This document shows positions 23,217-33,667 of a stretch of 43,717 nt of DNA, one piece after another. The notes under the pieces were generated by a model. That model worked only from the letters and a program-made list of their open reading frames with translations, did no database searches and was not told the DNA's origin. Numbering within the stretch: position 1 is the first letter of the stretch; each line of letters opens with the position of its first letter. The position numbers and the translations under genes are program-made. Source of the stretch: Roseicyclus salinarum (GTDB lineage: Bacteria; Pseudomonadota; Alphaproteobacteria; Rhodobacterales; Rhodobacteraceae); NCBI RefSeq assembly GCF_029624655.1, contig NZ_JARRSA010000030.1, forward strand, positions 1 to 43,717. The letters run 5' to 3'.

Positions 23217-23420
23217 ATGCCGATAGACCCGCCCGAAACCGAGATCGTGACACAGTGGCGCGTCGCCTGCGACGGCGGCGAGGGCGCGCTGGGCCATCCG
23301 CGCGTCTGGCTGTCGATCGACCGCGACCTGGGCTACGTGGAATGCGGCTATTGCGACAAGAAGTTCGTCCATGCCGACTTCGCCGGAACAGCAGCCGGAA
23401 AGGACGCCGGGCGCGCCTGA
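23217..23420 (+). CDS. Zinc-finger (CHCC) protein, NDUFS6-like
   Basis: A 67-residue protein with the zf-CHCC pattern: Cys18, His27, Cys43 and Cys46, with the conserved core [26 protein letters not shown] split around the ligands. This is the motif of the zinc-binding complex I accessory subunit NDUFS6, a homologue of which is known in the related Paracoccus denitrificans complex I. It may thus be a NADH dehydrogenase accessory subunit although no nuo gene is in the window. ATG 23217 follows GGACGAGCGCAAG. It stands alone, 77 bp before polA. Confidence 0.85.
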   Translation: MPIDPPETEIVTQWRVACDGGEGALGHPRVWLSIDRDLGYVECGYCDKKFVHADFAGTAAGKDAGRA

Positions 23421-23496
23421 GGGCGCCGGGTAAAAGGCCTGTCGCTCCCGCGCCGCCGGCGCGCCGGAGGCGGGTCGGGAAATCGCGGAGGGGCAC

Positions 23497-26322
23497 ATGA
23501 CCGGCGAGACGGCGGCATTCGGCAAGGGGCATCACCTGCACCTCGTGGACGGGTCCGCGTTCATCTTCCGCGCCTACCACGCCCTGCCGCCGCTGACGCG
23601 CAAGTCCGACGGGTTGCCGATCGGGGCCGTGGCGGGCTTCTGCAACATGATCCACCGGATGATCGAGGCCAATACCGGCCCCGACGCGCCGACGCACGCC
23701 GCCGTCGTCTTCGACAAGGGCAGCCATACGTTCCGCAACGACCTTTACGATCTCTACAAGGCCAACCGCGACGCGATGCCCGAGGACCTGCGCCCTCAGA
23801 TCCCGCTGACGCGCGAGGCGACGCGGGCGTTCAACCTCGCGTGCCTCGAACTGGAGAACTACGAGGCCGACGACATCATCGCCACGCTCGCGCGGCAGGC
23901 GCGCGAGGCGGGCGGGCGCGTGACGATCATCTCGTCGGACAAGGATCTGATGCAGCTGGTGGGCGGCGGCGTCGAGATGTACGACGCGATGAAGAACCTG
24001 CGCATCGACGCCGAGGGCGTGGAGGCCAAGTTCGGCGTCGGGCCGGACCGGGTGGTGGACGTGCAGGCGCTGGCCGGCGACAGCGTCGACAACATCCCCG
24101 GAGCGCCCGGGATCGGGGTGAAGACCGCGGCGCTGCTGATCAACGAGTTCGGCGACCTCGAGACGTTGCTGGAGCGCGCAGGCGAGATCAGGCAGCCCAA
24201 GCGCCGGCAGACGCTGATCGATAATGCCGAGCAGATCCGCATGTCCAAGCGCCTCGTGACGCTGGACGACCGGGTGCCGATGACGGAGACGCTCGAGGAC
24301 CTGGAGGTGCGCGCGCCGGACCCCGAGACGCTGCTGGCGTTCCTGTCGGAGATGGAGTTCCGCACGCTCAGCCGCCGGATCGCGGGCGAACTGGGCGTCG
24401 AGGCGCCGGCGATCCCCGAGGCCGCGCCCGAGACGGCCCCCGATGGCGGGGGCGTCGAGGCTGCGCCCGAGTTTCCGCCGATCGACACGGAGAGCTACGA
24501 GATCGTCCGCGACATCGAGGCGCTGCGTCCCTGGCTCGACGCGGCGCGGGCGCGGGGCGTGGTGGCCTTCGACACCGAGACGACCTCGCTTGACGAGATG
24601 ACCTGCGAGCTCGTGGGCGTGTCGCTGGCGATCGAGCCCGGGCGCGCCTGCTACATCCCGCTGGGGCACAAGGGCGAGGGCGGAGACGGCCTTTTCGCCG
24701 ACAACGCGCTGGCCGAGGGGCAGATGCCGATGGCCGACTGTCTCGCCGCGCTGAAGCCGGTGCTGGAGGACGACGCGATCCTGAAGATCGCGCAGAACGC
24801 GAAATACGACGTGAAGGTCCTGTCGCGCCACGGCATCGACGTGACGCCCGTGGACGACACGATGCTGATGTCCTACGCGATGAACGCGGGGCTCCACGGG
24901 CATGGCATGGACACGCTGGCCGAGCGCTACCTGTCCCATTCCTGCATCCCGATCAAGGAGCTGATCGGCTCGGGCAAGGCGCAGGTCAGCTTCGACCGCG
25001 TCGAGATCGCGCGCGCCGGACCCTACGCCGCCGAGGATGCCGACGTCACCCTGCGCCTGTGGCACCTCTTCAAGCCGCAGCTGCACCGCGCGCACGTCAC
25101 CACCGTCTACGAGACGCTGGAGCGGCCGATGGTGCCGGTGCTCGCGCGGATGGAGCGGGCGGGGGTCAAGGTCGACCGCGACACGCTTTCGCGCATGTCC
25201 AACGCCTTCGCGCAGAAGATGGCGGCGCTGGAGGCCGAGATCCACGAGCTTGCCGGGGAAAGCTTCAACGTGGGCTCGCCCGCGCAGCTGGGCGAGATCC
25301 TGTTCGAGAAGATGGGCCTGGACGGCGGCAAGAAGGGCAAGACCGGCAAGTATTCCACGCCCGCCGACGTGCTCGAAGACCTCGCCACCGTCCATGATCT
25401 GCCCGCGCGCGTCCTCGACTGGCGGCAGCTGTCCAAGCTGAAGTCGACCTATACCGACGCGCTGCAGGACCATATCGACCCCGACACGGGCCGCGTGCAC
25501 ACGTCCTATTCCATCGCGGGGGCCAATACCGGGCGGCTCGCCTCGACCGATCCGAACCTGCAGAACATCCCCGTGCGCAGCGAGGAGGGGCGGCGCATCC
25601 GCGAGGCCTTCGTGGCCGGCAAGGGCCGCGTTCTGGTATCGCTCGACTACAGCCAGATCGAACTGCGCATCCTGGCCCACATTGCCGGGATCGAGGCGCT
25701 GAAACAGGCCTTCCGCGAGGGGCAGGACATCCACGCCGCGACCGCCTCGGAGATGTTCGGCGTGCCGCTCGACCAGATGACGCCCGACGTGCGGCGGCAG
25801 GCCAAGGCGATCAACTTCGGGGTCATCTACGGGATCTCGGGGTTCGGGCTCGCGCGGAACCTGCGCATTCCCAGGGCCGAGGCGCAGGGCTTCATCGACC
25901 GCTATTTCGAACGCTTCCCCGGCATCCGCGACTACATGGACGAGACCAAGGCCTTCGCGAAGGAGCACGGCCACGTCAGGACGCTGTTCGGGCGCAAGAT
26001 CCACACGCCCGAGATCAACGCCAAGGGGCCGACCGCGGGGTTCGCGCAGCGCGCGGCGATCAACGCGCCGATACAAGGCACCGCCGCAGACGTGATCCGC
26101 CGCGCGATGATCCGCATGGAGGCCGCGATCGAGGGGCTGCCCGCGACCATGCTTCTGCAGGTGCATGACGAGCTTCTGTTCGAGGTGGACGAGGGCGCGG
26201 CCGGCGACCTGATCGCGCGGGCGCGCGACGTCATGGAGGGCGCGGCGCATCCGGCGGTCCACCTCTCGGTGCCGCTCGTGGTCGATGCGGGGCAGGGGGC
26301 GAACTGGGCGGAGGCGCATTGA
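23497..26322 (+). CDS. polA: DNA polymerase I
   Basis: A 941-residue family A polymerase of normal length. Residues about 10-295 form the 5'-3' exonuclease (LVDGSAFIFRAYHALPPL, then DADD-like ENYEADDIIATLAR and GDSVDNIPG). Residues about 345-520 form a proofreading 3'-5' exonuclease with its acids intact (FDTETTSLDE, NAKYDVKVL, YAAEDADVTL). Residues about 560-941 are the polymerase: motif A VSLDYSQIELR (Asp717), motif B RRQAKAINFGVIYG, motif C QVHDELLFEV (His890-Asp891). It fills gaps in repair and replaces primers. GGAGGGG precedes the ATG. The stop overlaps a TTG start of the pseudouridine synthase. Confidence 0.97.
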   Translation: MTGETAAFGKGHHLHLVDGSAFIFRAYHALPPLTRKSDGLPIGAVAGFCNMIHRMIEANTGPDAPTHAAVVFDKGSHTFRNDLYDLYKANRDAMPEDLRPQIPLTREATRAFNLACLELENYEADDIIATLARQAREAGGRVTIISSDKDLMQLVGGGVEMYDAMKNLRIDAEGVEAKFGVGPDRVVDVQALAGDSVDNIPGAPGIGVKTAALLINEFGDLETLLERAGEIRQPKRRQTLIDNAEQIRMSKRLVTLDDRVPMTETLEDLEVRAPDPETLLAFLSEMEFRTLSRRIAGELGVEAPAIPEAAPETAPDGGGVEAAPEFPPIDTESYEIVRDIEALRPWLDAARARGVVAFDTETTSLDEMTCELVGVSLAIEPGRACYIPLGHKGEGGDGLFADNALAEGQMPMADCLAALKPVLEDDAILKIAQNAKYDVKVLSRHGIDVTPVDDTMLMSYAMNAGLHGHGMDTLAERYLSHSCIPIKELIGSGKAQVSFDRVEIARAGPYAAEDADVTLRLWHLFKPQLHRAHVTTVYETLERPMVPVLARMERAGVKVDRDTLSRMSNAFAQKMAALEAEIHELAGESFNVGSPAQLGEILFEKMGLDGGKKGKTGKYSTPADVLEDLATVHDLPARVLDWRQLSKLKSTYTDALQDHIDPDTGRVHTSYSIAGANTGRLASTDPNLQNIPVRSEEGRRIREAFVAGKGRVLVSLDYSQIELRILAHIAGIEALKQAFREGQDIHAATASEMFGVPLDQMTPDVRRQAKAINFGVIYGISGFGLARNLRIPRAEAQGFIDRYFERFPGIRDYMDETKAFAKEHGHVRTLFGRKIHTPEINAKGPTAGFAQRAAINAPIQGTAADVIRRAMIRMEAAIEGLPATMLLQVHDELLFEVDEGAAGDLIARARDVMEGAAHPAVHLSVPLVVDAGQGANWAEAH

Positions 26323-26909
26323 GCCGGCCCCGCCCCCGCGCCCGCCGCCCGCAGCAGGCCACGCGCCTCGTCGCGTTCAACAAGCCCATGAACGTTCTCA
26401 GCCAGTTCACCGACGACGGGACGTGGCCCGGTCTGGGACGCTTCCTCGACATGCCCGGGATGTATCCGGCCGGGCGGCTCGACCGCGACAGCGAGGGGCT
26501 CTTGCTGCTGACGAACGATGGCGGGCTTCAGGCACGGATCACCTCGCCCAGGGCGCAGACGCCCAAGACATACTTCGCCCTCGTGGAGGGTGTGCCGACG
26601 GCCGAGGCGCTTGGCGCCCTGCGCGCGGGCGTGACGTTGAACGACGGGCCGACGCGGCCCGCCGAGGTCGAGGCGGTGCCCGAGCCGGGCTGGCTCTGGC
26701 CGCGCGACCCGCCGGTGCGGTTCCGCAAGTCCGTGCCCGAGGCATGGCTGCGCCTCACCATCACCGAGGGGCGCAACCGGCAGGTGCGGCGCATGTGCGC
26801 CCATGTCGGCCTGCCGGTCCTGCGCCTGATCCGCTGGTCGGTGGGGGCGCATGACGTGGGCGGCCTCGCCCCCGGCGCGTGGCGGGACGTAACCGTCGGA
26901 GGCCCGTGA
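26319..26909 (+). CDS. rluE: rRNA pseudouridine synthase, RsuA/RluE type
   Basis: A 196-residue pseudouridine synthase of the RsuA/RluB/E/F branch without an N-terminal S4 domain, which best fits RluE (23S rRNA U2457 in E. coli). The catalytic motif is PAGRLDRDSEGLLLLTNDG, with the catalytic Asp at about 55. The other family motifs are KTYFALVEG and EGRNRQVRRMCAHVGLPVLRLIR. Start is TTG at 26319, overlapping the polA stop (TTGA); the Arg/Pro-rich first 15 residues suit this, and the only alternative ATG (Met24) would cut into the fold. Exact rRNA site is by homology class only. Confidence 0.85.
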   Translation: MSRPRPRARRPQQATRLVAFNKPMNVLSQFTDDGTWPGLGRFLDMPGMYPAGRLDRDSEGLLLLTNDGGLQARITSPRAQTPKTYFALVEGVPTAEALGALRAGVTLNDGPTRPAEVEAVPEPGWLWPRDPPVRFRKSVPEAWLRLTITEGRNRQVRRMCAHVGLPVLRLIRWSVGAHDVGGLAPGAWRDVTVGGP

Positions 26910-26988
26910 CGAAACCTTGCAGGCCGGTCCGGCACCCCACCCCCGCGCGACAGGCACGTTGAGGATCCATGTCCACGTTTCTTCAAGG

Positions 26989-27345
26989 ATGGGCCGAGGC
27001 TGGCGCATGCCGCCATGCATCGCGGCGGTCTTCCTTCCCGGGCTGATCGCCGCCGCGCTCGTGCCGCACTGCGGCTTCGACCGGCCAGGCATCGCGCCCG
27101 AACCGCCGCAGAAGGGGCTGCCCGCGCCCGAGGGCCGTCTTGCCCCCGAAGACACGTTCTGGCTCAACGCGGGCTTCCCGGCGCTGACGGCGGCGTTCGC
27201 CTGGATGGCGCGGCCGTCCCGCTGGACACGACCGGGGCACGACCGCGGCAAGGGCGGGGCGCGCTTGCCCGCGTGCCGACGTGGCTGGCGCTGGCCTCGT
27301 ATGCGTGGCTCGGCGCGGGGCTGGTCCTGTGGGGTGCGGGGGCCA
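26989..27345 (+). pseudogene. Frameshifted small membrane protein gene
   Basis: Between rluE and the pdhC terminator there are 466 bp with no intact gene but clear coding signal. From ATG 26989 one frame reads MGRGWRMPPCIAAVFLPGLI and on to about 27210, with nearly every third codon base G or C and a hydrophobic helix, then LAPEDTFWLNAGFPALTAAFAWMA. From about 27213 the coding-like signal moves to the frame one base earlier, giving VPTWLALASYAWLGAGLVLW, another helix. The pattern is that of a membrane protein broken by one frameshift, or a sequencing indel. No stop ends the second frame soon, so the 3' end is a guess. Family not recognised. Confidence 0.4.
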
Positions 27346-27375
27346 CGGGCCGAGGCTCGGCCCGAAACGGAGAAC

Positions 27376-27400
27376 GGGGCCGCAGCTTTCGCGCGGCCCC
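27376..27400 (-). terminator. Intrinsic terminator-like hairpin of the pdh operon
   Basis: GGGGCCGC (27376-27383) and GCGGCCCC (27393-27400) form a perfect 8-bp stem with a 9-nt loop, 43 bp past the pdhC stop. On the minus strand it is followed by GTTCTCCGTTTCG, a moderately T-rich tail. Good position for the operon end. Confidence 0.65.
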
Positions 27401-27443
27401 GCAGGTGCGCGCCGCCCATCCTCCCGGGCGGCGCTGTCGGGCT

Positions 27444-28769
27444 TCAGGCGAGCATGACCATCGGGTTCTCGAGATTGTCCGCGATCGCCTTGAGCAGTTC
27501 CGCCCCGAGCGCGCCGTCGATGACCCGGTGATCGACGCTCAGCGTGACCGACATCACCGTCGCCACGGTCAGTTCGCCGTCCTCGCCCACCACGGGCTTC
27601 TTCACGCCCGCGCCGACGGCGAGGATCGCGCCGTGGGGCGGGTTGATGACGGCGTCGAAGTTGTCGATGCCATACATCCCGAGGTTCGAGATCGCGAAGG
27701 AGCCGCCGACGTATTCATGCGGCGCGAGCTTGCGGTCGCGGGCGCGGGTGGCGAGGTCCTTCATCTCGGCCGACAGCGCCGAAAGGGATTTCTGGTGCGC
27801 GTCCTTCAGAACGGGCGTGAAGAGCCCGCCGTCGACGGCCACGGCGACCGCCACGTCCGAGGGCTTCAGCCGCAGCATCCGGTCGCCCGCCCAGACGGCG
27901 TTGGCGTCCGGGACGGCCTGAAGGGCGTTCGCGCAGGCCTTGATGATGAAGTCGTTGACCGAAAGCTTCACGCCGCGGCCCTCGAGTTGCCTGTTGAGCT
28001 GCGAGCGGAACTTCAAAAGCGCGTCGAGGCGGATGTCGCGGCGCAGGTAGAAGTGCGGGATGGTCTGCTTGGCCTCGGTGAGACGCGCGGCCACGGTGCG
28101 GCGCATCCCGTCGAGCTTGACCTCCTCGTAGTCGCGGCCCTCGTACATCTTCGTGACCTGCTCCGCGCCCATGCCCGCGGGCATCGCGGGCTTGGCGCCG
28201 GCCGTCGCGGCGGCGGGCGCGTCGGCGGCCTCGGGGGCCTTCGCGGCGGCGGGCCGGGCCTCGGCCGTCTCGACATCCGCCTTCACGATGCGGCCATGCG
28301 GCCCCGAGCCCTTGATCGCCGAAAGGTCGATGCCCTTGTCCTTGGCGATGCGGCGGGCGAGCGGCGAGGCGAAGATGCGGCCACCGTCCTGCGAGACCGG
28401 CGCGGCCGGAGTGGGCGTGGCCGCCGTCGCGGCGGCGGCGGGCGTCGGCGCGGGGGCCGGGGCCTCGGCCGGTTTCGGCGCGTCCTCGGCCTTCGCCGCC
28501 GGGGCGTCGATGTCCTCCGCGCTTTCGCCTTCCTCCAGCAGGATCGCGATCGGCGCGTTGACCTTCACGCCCTCGCTTCCCTCCGGCACGAGGATCTTGC
28601 CGATGGTGCCTTCGTCCACGGCCTCGAATTCCATCGTGGCCTTGTCGGTCTCGATCTCGGCGAGGATGTCGCCTGCCGAGACGGTGTCGCCTTCCTTCAC
28701 CAGCCACTTGGCCAGCGTTCCATCCTCCATCGTGGGGCTCAGCGCGGGCATCAGGATCTCGGTGGGCAT
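27444..28769 (-). CDS. pdhC: Pyruvate dehydrogenase E2, dihydrolipoamide acetyltransferase
   Basis: A 441-residue E2. It has one N-terminal lipoyl domain (1-80, lipoylated Lys43 in ETDKATME), an Ala/Pro-rich swinging linker (about 85-125), a peripheral subunit-binding domain (about 130-165, [17 protein letters not shown]), a second Ala-rich linker and the catalytic acetyltransferase domain (about 205-441) ending with the active-site [10 protein letters not shown]. It transfers acetyl from lipoate to CoA and forms the complex core. Its first 80 residues are almost a copy of those of PdhB, including 50 identical nucleotides. It is the last gene of pdhA-pdhB-small gene-pdhC. The E3 gene is not in the window. 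Confidence 0.95.
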   Translation of the reverse strand: MPTEILMPALSPTMEDGTLAKWLVKEGDTVSAGDILAEIETDKATMEFEAVDEGTIGKILVPEGSEGVKVNAPIAILLEEGESAEDIDAPAAKAEDAPKPAEAPAPAPTPAAAATAATPTPAAPVSQDGGRIFASPLARRIAKDKGIDLSAIKGSGPHGRIVKADVETAEARPAAAKAPEAADAPAAATAGAKPAMPAGMGAEQVTKMYEGRDYEEVKLDGMRRTVAARLTEAKQTIPHFYLRRDIRLDALLKFRSQLNRQLEGRGVKLSVNDFIIKACANALQAVPDANAVWAGDRMLRLKPSDVAVAVAVDGGLFTPVLKDAHQKSLSALSAEMKDLATRARDRKLAPHEYVGGSFAISNLGMYGIDNFDAVINPPHGAILAVGAGVKKPVVGEDGELTVATVMSVTLSVDHRVIDGALGAELLKAIADNLENPMVMLA

Positions 28770-28799
28770 CGTCGGGGCTCTCCCTTGTCTCTCGCCGCG

Positions 28800-29063
28800 T
28801 CAGTCGCGCGCGGGCTCGAGCGTGATCTGGTCGAAGGGCGCCCGCGGACGGGCGCCGGAATGAAGCGTGCGGACTGCATGGACGAGCGCGTTGGCGCGCG
28901 TCTCGATCCAGTCGTAGGCGGCCTGGTGCGGAACCCTCCGCTCCGTCCCGTGCTCGGCCGACAGAAGCGCCTCGGTCACCAGTGCCACGACCTCGGATCC
29001 CTCGATCCGAAGGCCGACGCGGTAGGCGTCCGAAGCGGTCGTCTTGCCGAGCACGCGCATCAT
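28800..29063 (-). CDS. Small conserved-looking protein inside the pdh operon
   Basis: An 87-residue protein between pdhB (4 bp gap) and pdhC (30 bp gap), so certainly within the operon. It begins MMRVLGKTTASDAYRVGLRI and ends FDQITLEPARD, with a predicted beta start, a central helix (AAYDWIETRANALVHAVRTL) and no membrane segment or signal peptide. Two ATG codons at 29063 and 29060 compete. I do not recognise the family. Placement suggests a PDH accessory or an unrelated passenger; no function can be read from the sequence. Confidence 0.7.
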   Translation of the reverse strand: MMRVLGKTTASDAYRVGLRIEGSEVVALVTEALLSAEHGTERRVPHQAAYDWIETRANALVHAVRTLHSGARPRAPFDQITLEPARD

Positions 29064-29067
29064 GGGC

Positions 29068-30459
<1,392 letters not shown>

Positions 30460-30475
30460 CTGTCGTCGTCCCCCT

Positions 30476-31498
30476 TCAGGCGTCCTGCGGCGCCACGTCG
30501 GCGTAGATGTCTGTCCAGAGCTCCTCGAGCGCGGGCTCGGGGCTTTCCTTGGCGAAGTCGGCGGAGGCGTTCACCACGTCCTTGATCTCCTTGTCGATCT
30601 TCTTGAGATCGTCCTCGGTGGCGTGCTTGCCGGTCAGCAGAAGCTGGCGCACGTTCTCGATCGCGTCGCGCTTCTCGCGCATCTCCTGCACTTCCTCGCG
30701 GGTGCGGTATTTCGCGGGGTCGGACATGGAGTGGCCGCGGTAGCGGTATGTCATGACCTCGAGGATGTAGGGGCCCTTGCCCGCGCGGCAGTGCGCGACG
30801 GCCTTCTCGCCCGCTTCCTTGACGGCCAGCACGTCCATGCCGTCCACGGCCTCGCCCGCGATGCCGTAGGCCGCGCCGCGTTCCCAGAAGTCCGGCGATT
30901 TCGTCGCGCGCTTCACGCTCGTGCCCATCGCGTACTGGTTGTTCTCGATGACGAAGATGCAGGGCAGATCCCAGAGCTGCGCCATGTTGTAGGTCTCGGC
31001 GACCTGGCCCTGGTTGGCCGCGCCGTCGCCGAAATAGGTGAAGGTCACGCGGTCGTTGCCGAGATACTTGTCCGCGAAGGCGAGGCCCGCGCCGATCGGC
31101 ACCTGCGCCGCGACGATGCCGTGCCCGCCGTAGAAGTCCTTCTCCTTCGAGAACATGTGCATCGAGCCGCCCTTGCCCTTGGAATAGCCGCCCTCGCGGC
31201 CCGTGAGCTCGGCCATGACGCCGTTGGGGTCCATGCCGCAGGCCAGCATGTGGCCGTGGTCGCGGTAGGAGGTGACGCGCTTGTCGCCCTCTTCGGCGGC
31301 GGCCTCGAGGCCAACCACGACGGCCTCCTGCCCGATGTACAGGTGGCAGAAGCCCCCGATCAGGCCCATACCGTAAAGCTGGCCCGCCTTTTCCTCGAAT
31401 CGGCGGATCAGAAGCATGTCGCGGTAGTAGGCTTTCAGCTCGTCAGCCGAGACGTTCGGCTTGTCTGCTGATTTCGAAGCGGTTTTCCGGGTCGCCAT
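30476..31498 (-). CDS. pdhA: Pyruvate dehydrogenase E1 alpha
   Basis: A 340-residue E1 alpha of the heterotetrameric type. The TPP/Mg motif GDGAANQGQ with the later Asn in [13 protein letters not shown] lies at about residue 165-205. The loop [15 protein letters not shown] (about 262-276) is the region phosphorylated in mitochondrial PDH. The first 17 residues are Lys/Ser-rich and probably disordered. GGGGAGGACC precedes the ATG. It is first gene of the operon; a 22-bp near-perfect palindrome lies 28 bp upstream, most likely controlling the operon by carbon supply. Confidence 0.96.
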   Translation of the reverse strand: MATRKTASKSADKPNVSADELKAYYRDMLLIRRFEEKAGQLYGMGLIGGFCHLYIGQEAVVVGLEAAAEEGDKRVTSYRDHGHMLACGMDPNGVMAELTGREGGYSKGKGGSMHMFSKEKDFYGGHGIVAAQVPIGAGLAFADKYLGNDRVTFTYFGDGAANQGQVAETYNMAQLWDLPCIFVIENNQYAMGTSVKRATKSPDFWERGAAYGIAGEAVDGMDVLAVKEAGEKAVAHCRAGKGPYILEVMTYRYRGHSMSDPAKYRTREEVQEMREKRDAIENVRQLLLTGKHATEDDLKKIDKEIKDVVNASADFAKESPEPALEELWTDIYADVAPQDA

Positions 31499-31525
31499 CT
31501 GGGTAAGGTCCTCCCCGCCAGAGCA

Positions 31526-31547
31526 GATAGTTTAACGTTGAACTATC
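31526..31547. promoter_or_regulatory. 22-bp near-perfect palindrome upstream of pdhA
   Basis: GATAGTTTAAC (31526-31536) is followed directly by GTTGAACTATC (31537-31547). Only one symmetric pair mismatches. The central CG and flanking TTNAA half-sites are typical of dimeric repressors such as the LacI or GntR types. It is the most AT-rich patch near the pdhA start and lies where a repressor would block transcription. Cognate protein unknown. Confidence 0.65.
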
Positions 31548-31639
31548 ATTACCAAAGGCGAAGCGTCATGACACCCCCAGAATGAACGGATAAGGTGACG
31601 CAGGGGAAAAGGCGCCGATGACGGCGTGTCCAGAGCCTG

Positions 31640-31933
31640 TCAGGGAAGGACGATCTCGTCGGGCCGGACGTATCCCAGGACGTCGCGCGCGCGCTCGTCC
31701 AGGAGGTCTAGGTCGAGGAAATCGTCCGACAGCCGCCGCGTCAGGATCTCCATCCGGGCGGCCTGTGTCTCCAGGCGCGCAAGCTCCAGCGTCAGCCGCT
31801 CGGCCTCGGCTTCGATCTGGATGCGGCGGAACAGGCCGTAATTTCCCTGCACGGCGGTGAAGGTGAAATACGCGCCGACGAGCACGAGGACGACGGTGAT
31901 GCCCAGCCCGGTGAAGGAGATGTTGCGAAACAT
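31640..31933 (-). CDS. FtsB/DivIC-type septum formation protein
   Basis: A 97-residue bitopic protein: short cytoplasmic start, one membrane helix (about 9-28, ITVVLVLVGAYFTFTAVQG) and a leucine-rich coiled coil (about 33-75, IQIEAEAERLTLELARLETQAARME) followed by the conserved LDERARDVLGYVRPDEIVL tail. FtsB/DivIC proteins join FtsL and FtsQ in the divisome. GAGG precedes the ATG. It is 141 bp upstream of pdhA on the same strand but separated by the palindrome, so it probably has its own promoter and may also read into pdh. Confidence 0.88.
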   Translation of the reverse strand: MFRNISFTGLGITVVLVLVGAYFTFTAVQGNYGLFRRIQIEAEAERLTLELARLETQAARMEILTRRLSDDFLDLDLLDERARDVLGYVRPDEIVLP

Positions 31934-32065
31934 TGCCGCTGCCTCATGTGCCGGACGCCTCTGACGGGCGTCTCGCGGCCGAGATTCGCACAGTGCGGCG
32001 CAAATGGGAATCCCCCGTGACGCATCGATTCGCGATCCGTATCCTGAGATGCGGGAGGTGTTGCA

Positions 32066-33667
32066 ATGAAGCCCGAAAGCGACCTCGGCAGCCACGAGGT
32101 GACGAACCAGCCGCCGCCCAGGGGCGACCGCGACCTGTGGCAGGAGGATCCGGTCCTGCGGACCCATGCCGCCGGCGCGGATGTCGGTGGCCTCGCCCGC
32201 AAGCTCGGTTCGCTCGAGGCGGCCGGGTGGGGACGGGAGGCCAATCGCCGCCTGCCGGAGCTTCGCCTTTTCGACGCGGGCGGGCGCAGGCTCGACGAGG
32301 TCGTCTTTTCGGACGCCTATCACCGCCTCATGACGCTGGGCCTCGAGGCGGGATACGCTTCGGGTCCGTGGACCGGCGGCAGCCACCTGACGCACGCCGC
32401 GACCGTCTACCTGATGAGCCAGGTGGAACCCGGCTCCTGCTGCCCGATGACGATGACCTACGCCGCCGTGCCCGCGCTGCAGGCCGCGGCGCCCAGCCTT
32501 GCGGAGGTGTGGGTTCCGAAGCTGACGGCGGCCGCATACGATCCCGCGGTGGCGCCCCTGTCGGCGAAGCGCGCCGCGACCCTCGGCATGGCGATGACCG
32601 AGAAGCAGGGCGGCTCGGACGTGCGCTCGAACGCGACGCGGGCCGAGCGGGAGGGCGAGGCGTGGCGCCTCATGGGCCACAAATGGTTCTGTTCCGCGCC
32701 GATGTCGGACGGGTTCCTGACGCTGGCGAGGACGGAGGCGGGCGTGAGCTGCTTTCTCGTTCCGCGCTGGCTCGAGGACGGGACGCGCAACGCCGTCCGC
32801 CTGCAGCGGCTTAAGGACAAGCTCGGCAATCGCGCCAACGCCTCGGCGGAGATCGAGTATCACGGCGCGCGCGCGCATCTCGTGGGCGAGGAGGGGCGCG
32901 GCATTCCCGCGATCATGGCCATGGTCCACCACACGCGGCTCGACACCGGCCTCGCGCCCGCGGGCCTGATGCGCGCCGCGCTCGACCACCTGTCGCACTG
33001 GGTGCTGCACCGCACGGCCTTCCAGCGCCGCCTCGCCGACCAGCCCCTAATGCGCGCGCTCCTCGCCGATCTCGTCCTCGATTGGGAGGGCGCGACCGCG
33101 CTCGGCTTCCACGTCGCGCGCGCCTTCGACGATCCGGCCCGCGCGCCCTTCGCCCGGATCGCCGTCGCGCTGGCGAAATACGTCAACAACAAGCTCGCGC
33201 CGCGCGTCGTCGTGGAGGCGATGGAGGGCCTCGGCGGCATGGGTTACGTCGAGGACACGCCCCTGCCGATGCTCTACCGCGAGGCGCCGCTGAACGGCAT
33301 CTGGGAGGGGTCGGGCAACGTCATCTGCCTCGACATCCTGCGCACGCTGGCGCGCGAGCCCGAGGCGGGCGGCCAGCTGGCGGCCGAACTCGATGCCGCG
33401 ATCGGCGCGGACCGGCGCTACGACGCGGCGCTCGAGGCGCATCGCGCCCGCTGGCCCAGAGCGCCCCGCGAGGCCGAGGCGCGCTGGTTCGCCGAGCGCC
33501 TCGCGCTTCTTCTGGCGGCCTCGGTCCTGCTCCGCCACGCGCCCGCCGCCGTGGCCGAGGCATTCGTGGCCACGCGCCTCGCGGGCGATCGCGGCCAGGT
33601 CGCGGGCAGCATCGCCCCCGCCGACGCGGCCCCGATCCTCGCGCGCCTCGGCCCCGGCTTCAGGTGA
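32066..33667 (+). CDS. AidB-like acyl-CoA dehydrogenase family protein
   Basis: A 533-residue flavoprotein with AidB layout: N-terminal domain ([20 protein letters not shown]), the FAD-binding [15 protein letters not shown] segment (about 178-192), and a C-terminal helical domain with [38 protein letters not shown] (around 390-430). E. coli AidB belongs to the alkylation response and binds DNA; many homologues act on branched acyl-CoAs, so function is uncertain. The Ada-like gene is 20 kb away. A GGGAGG ribosome site precedes the ATG. Its last 8 bp overlap the convergent aldolase gene. Confidence 0.88.
   Translation: MKPESDLGSHEVTNQPPPRGDRDLWQEDPVLRTHAAGADVGGLARKLGSLEAAGWGREANRRLPELRLFDAGGRRLDEVVFSDAYHRLMTLGLEAGYASGPWTGGSHLTHAATVYLMSQVEPGSCCPMTMTYAAVPALQAAAPSLAEVWVPKLTAAAYDPAVAPLSAKRAATLGMAMTEKQGGSDVRSNATRAEREGEAWRLMGHKWFCSAPMSDGFLTLARTEAGVSCFLVPRWLEDGTRNAVRLQRLKDKLGNRANASAEIEYHGARAHLVGEEGRGIPAIMAMVHHTRLDTGLAPAGLMRAALDHLSHWVLHRTAFQRRLADQPLMRALLADLVLDWEGATALGFHVARAFDDPARAPFARIAVALAKYVNNKLAPRVVVEAMEGLGGMGYVEDTPLPMLYREAPLNGIWEGSGNVICLDILRTLAREPEAGGQLAAELDAAIGADRRYDAALEAHRARWPRAPREAEARWFAERLALLLAASVLLRHAPAAVAEAFVATRLAGDRGQVAGSIAPADAAPILARLGPGFR

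Noticed and set aside
22978-26319. 1113-residue antisense reading frame across polA
   Set aside because: A shadow of the high-GC polA frame; no domain motifs, while polA has all catalytic motifs.
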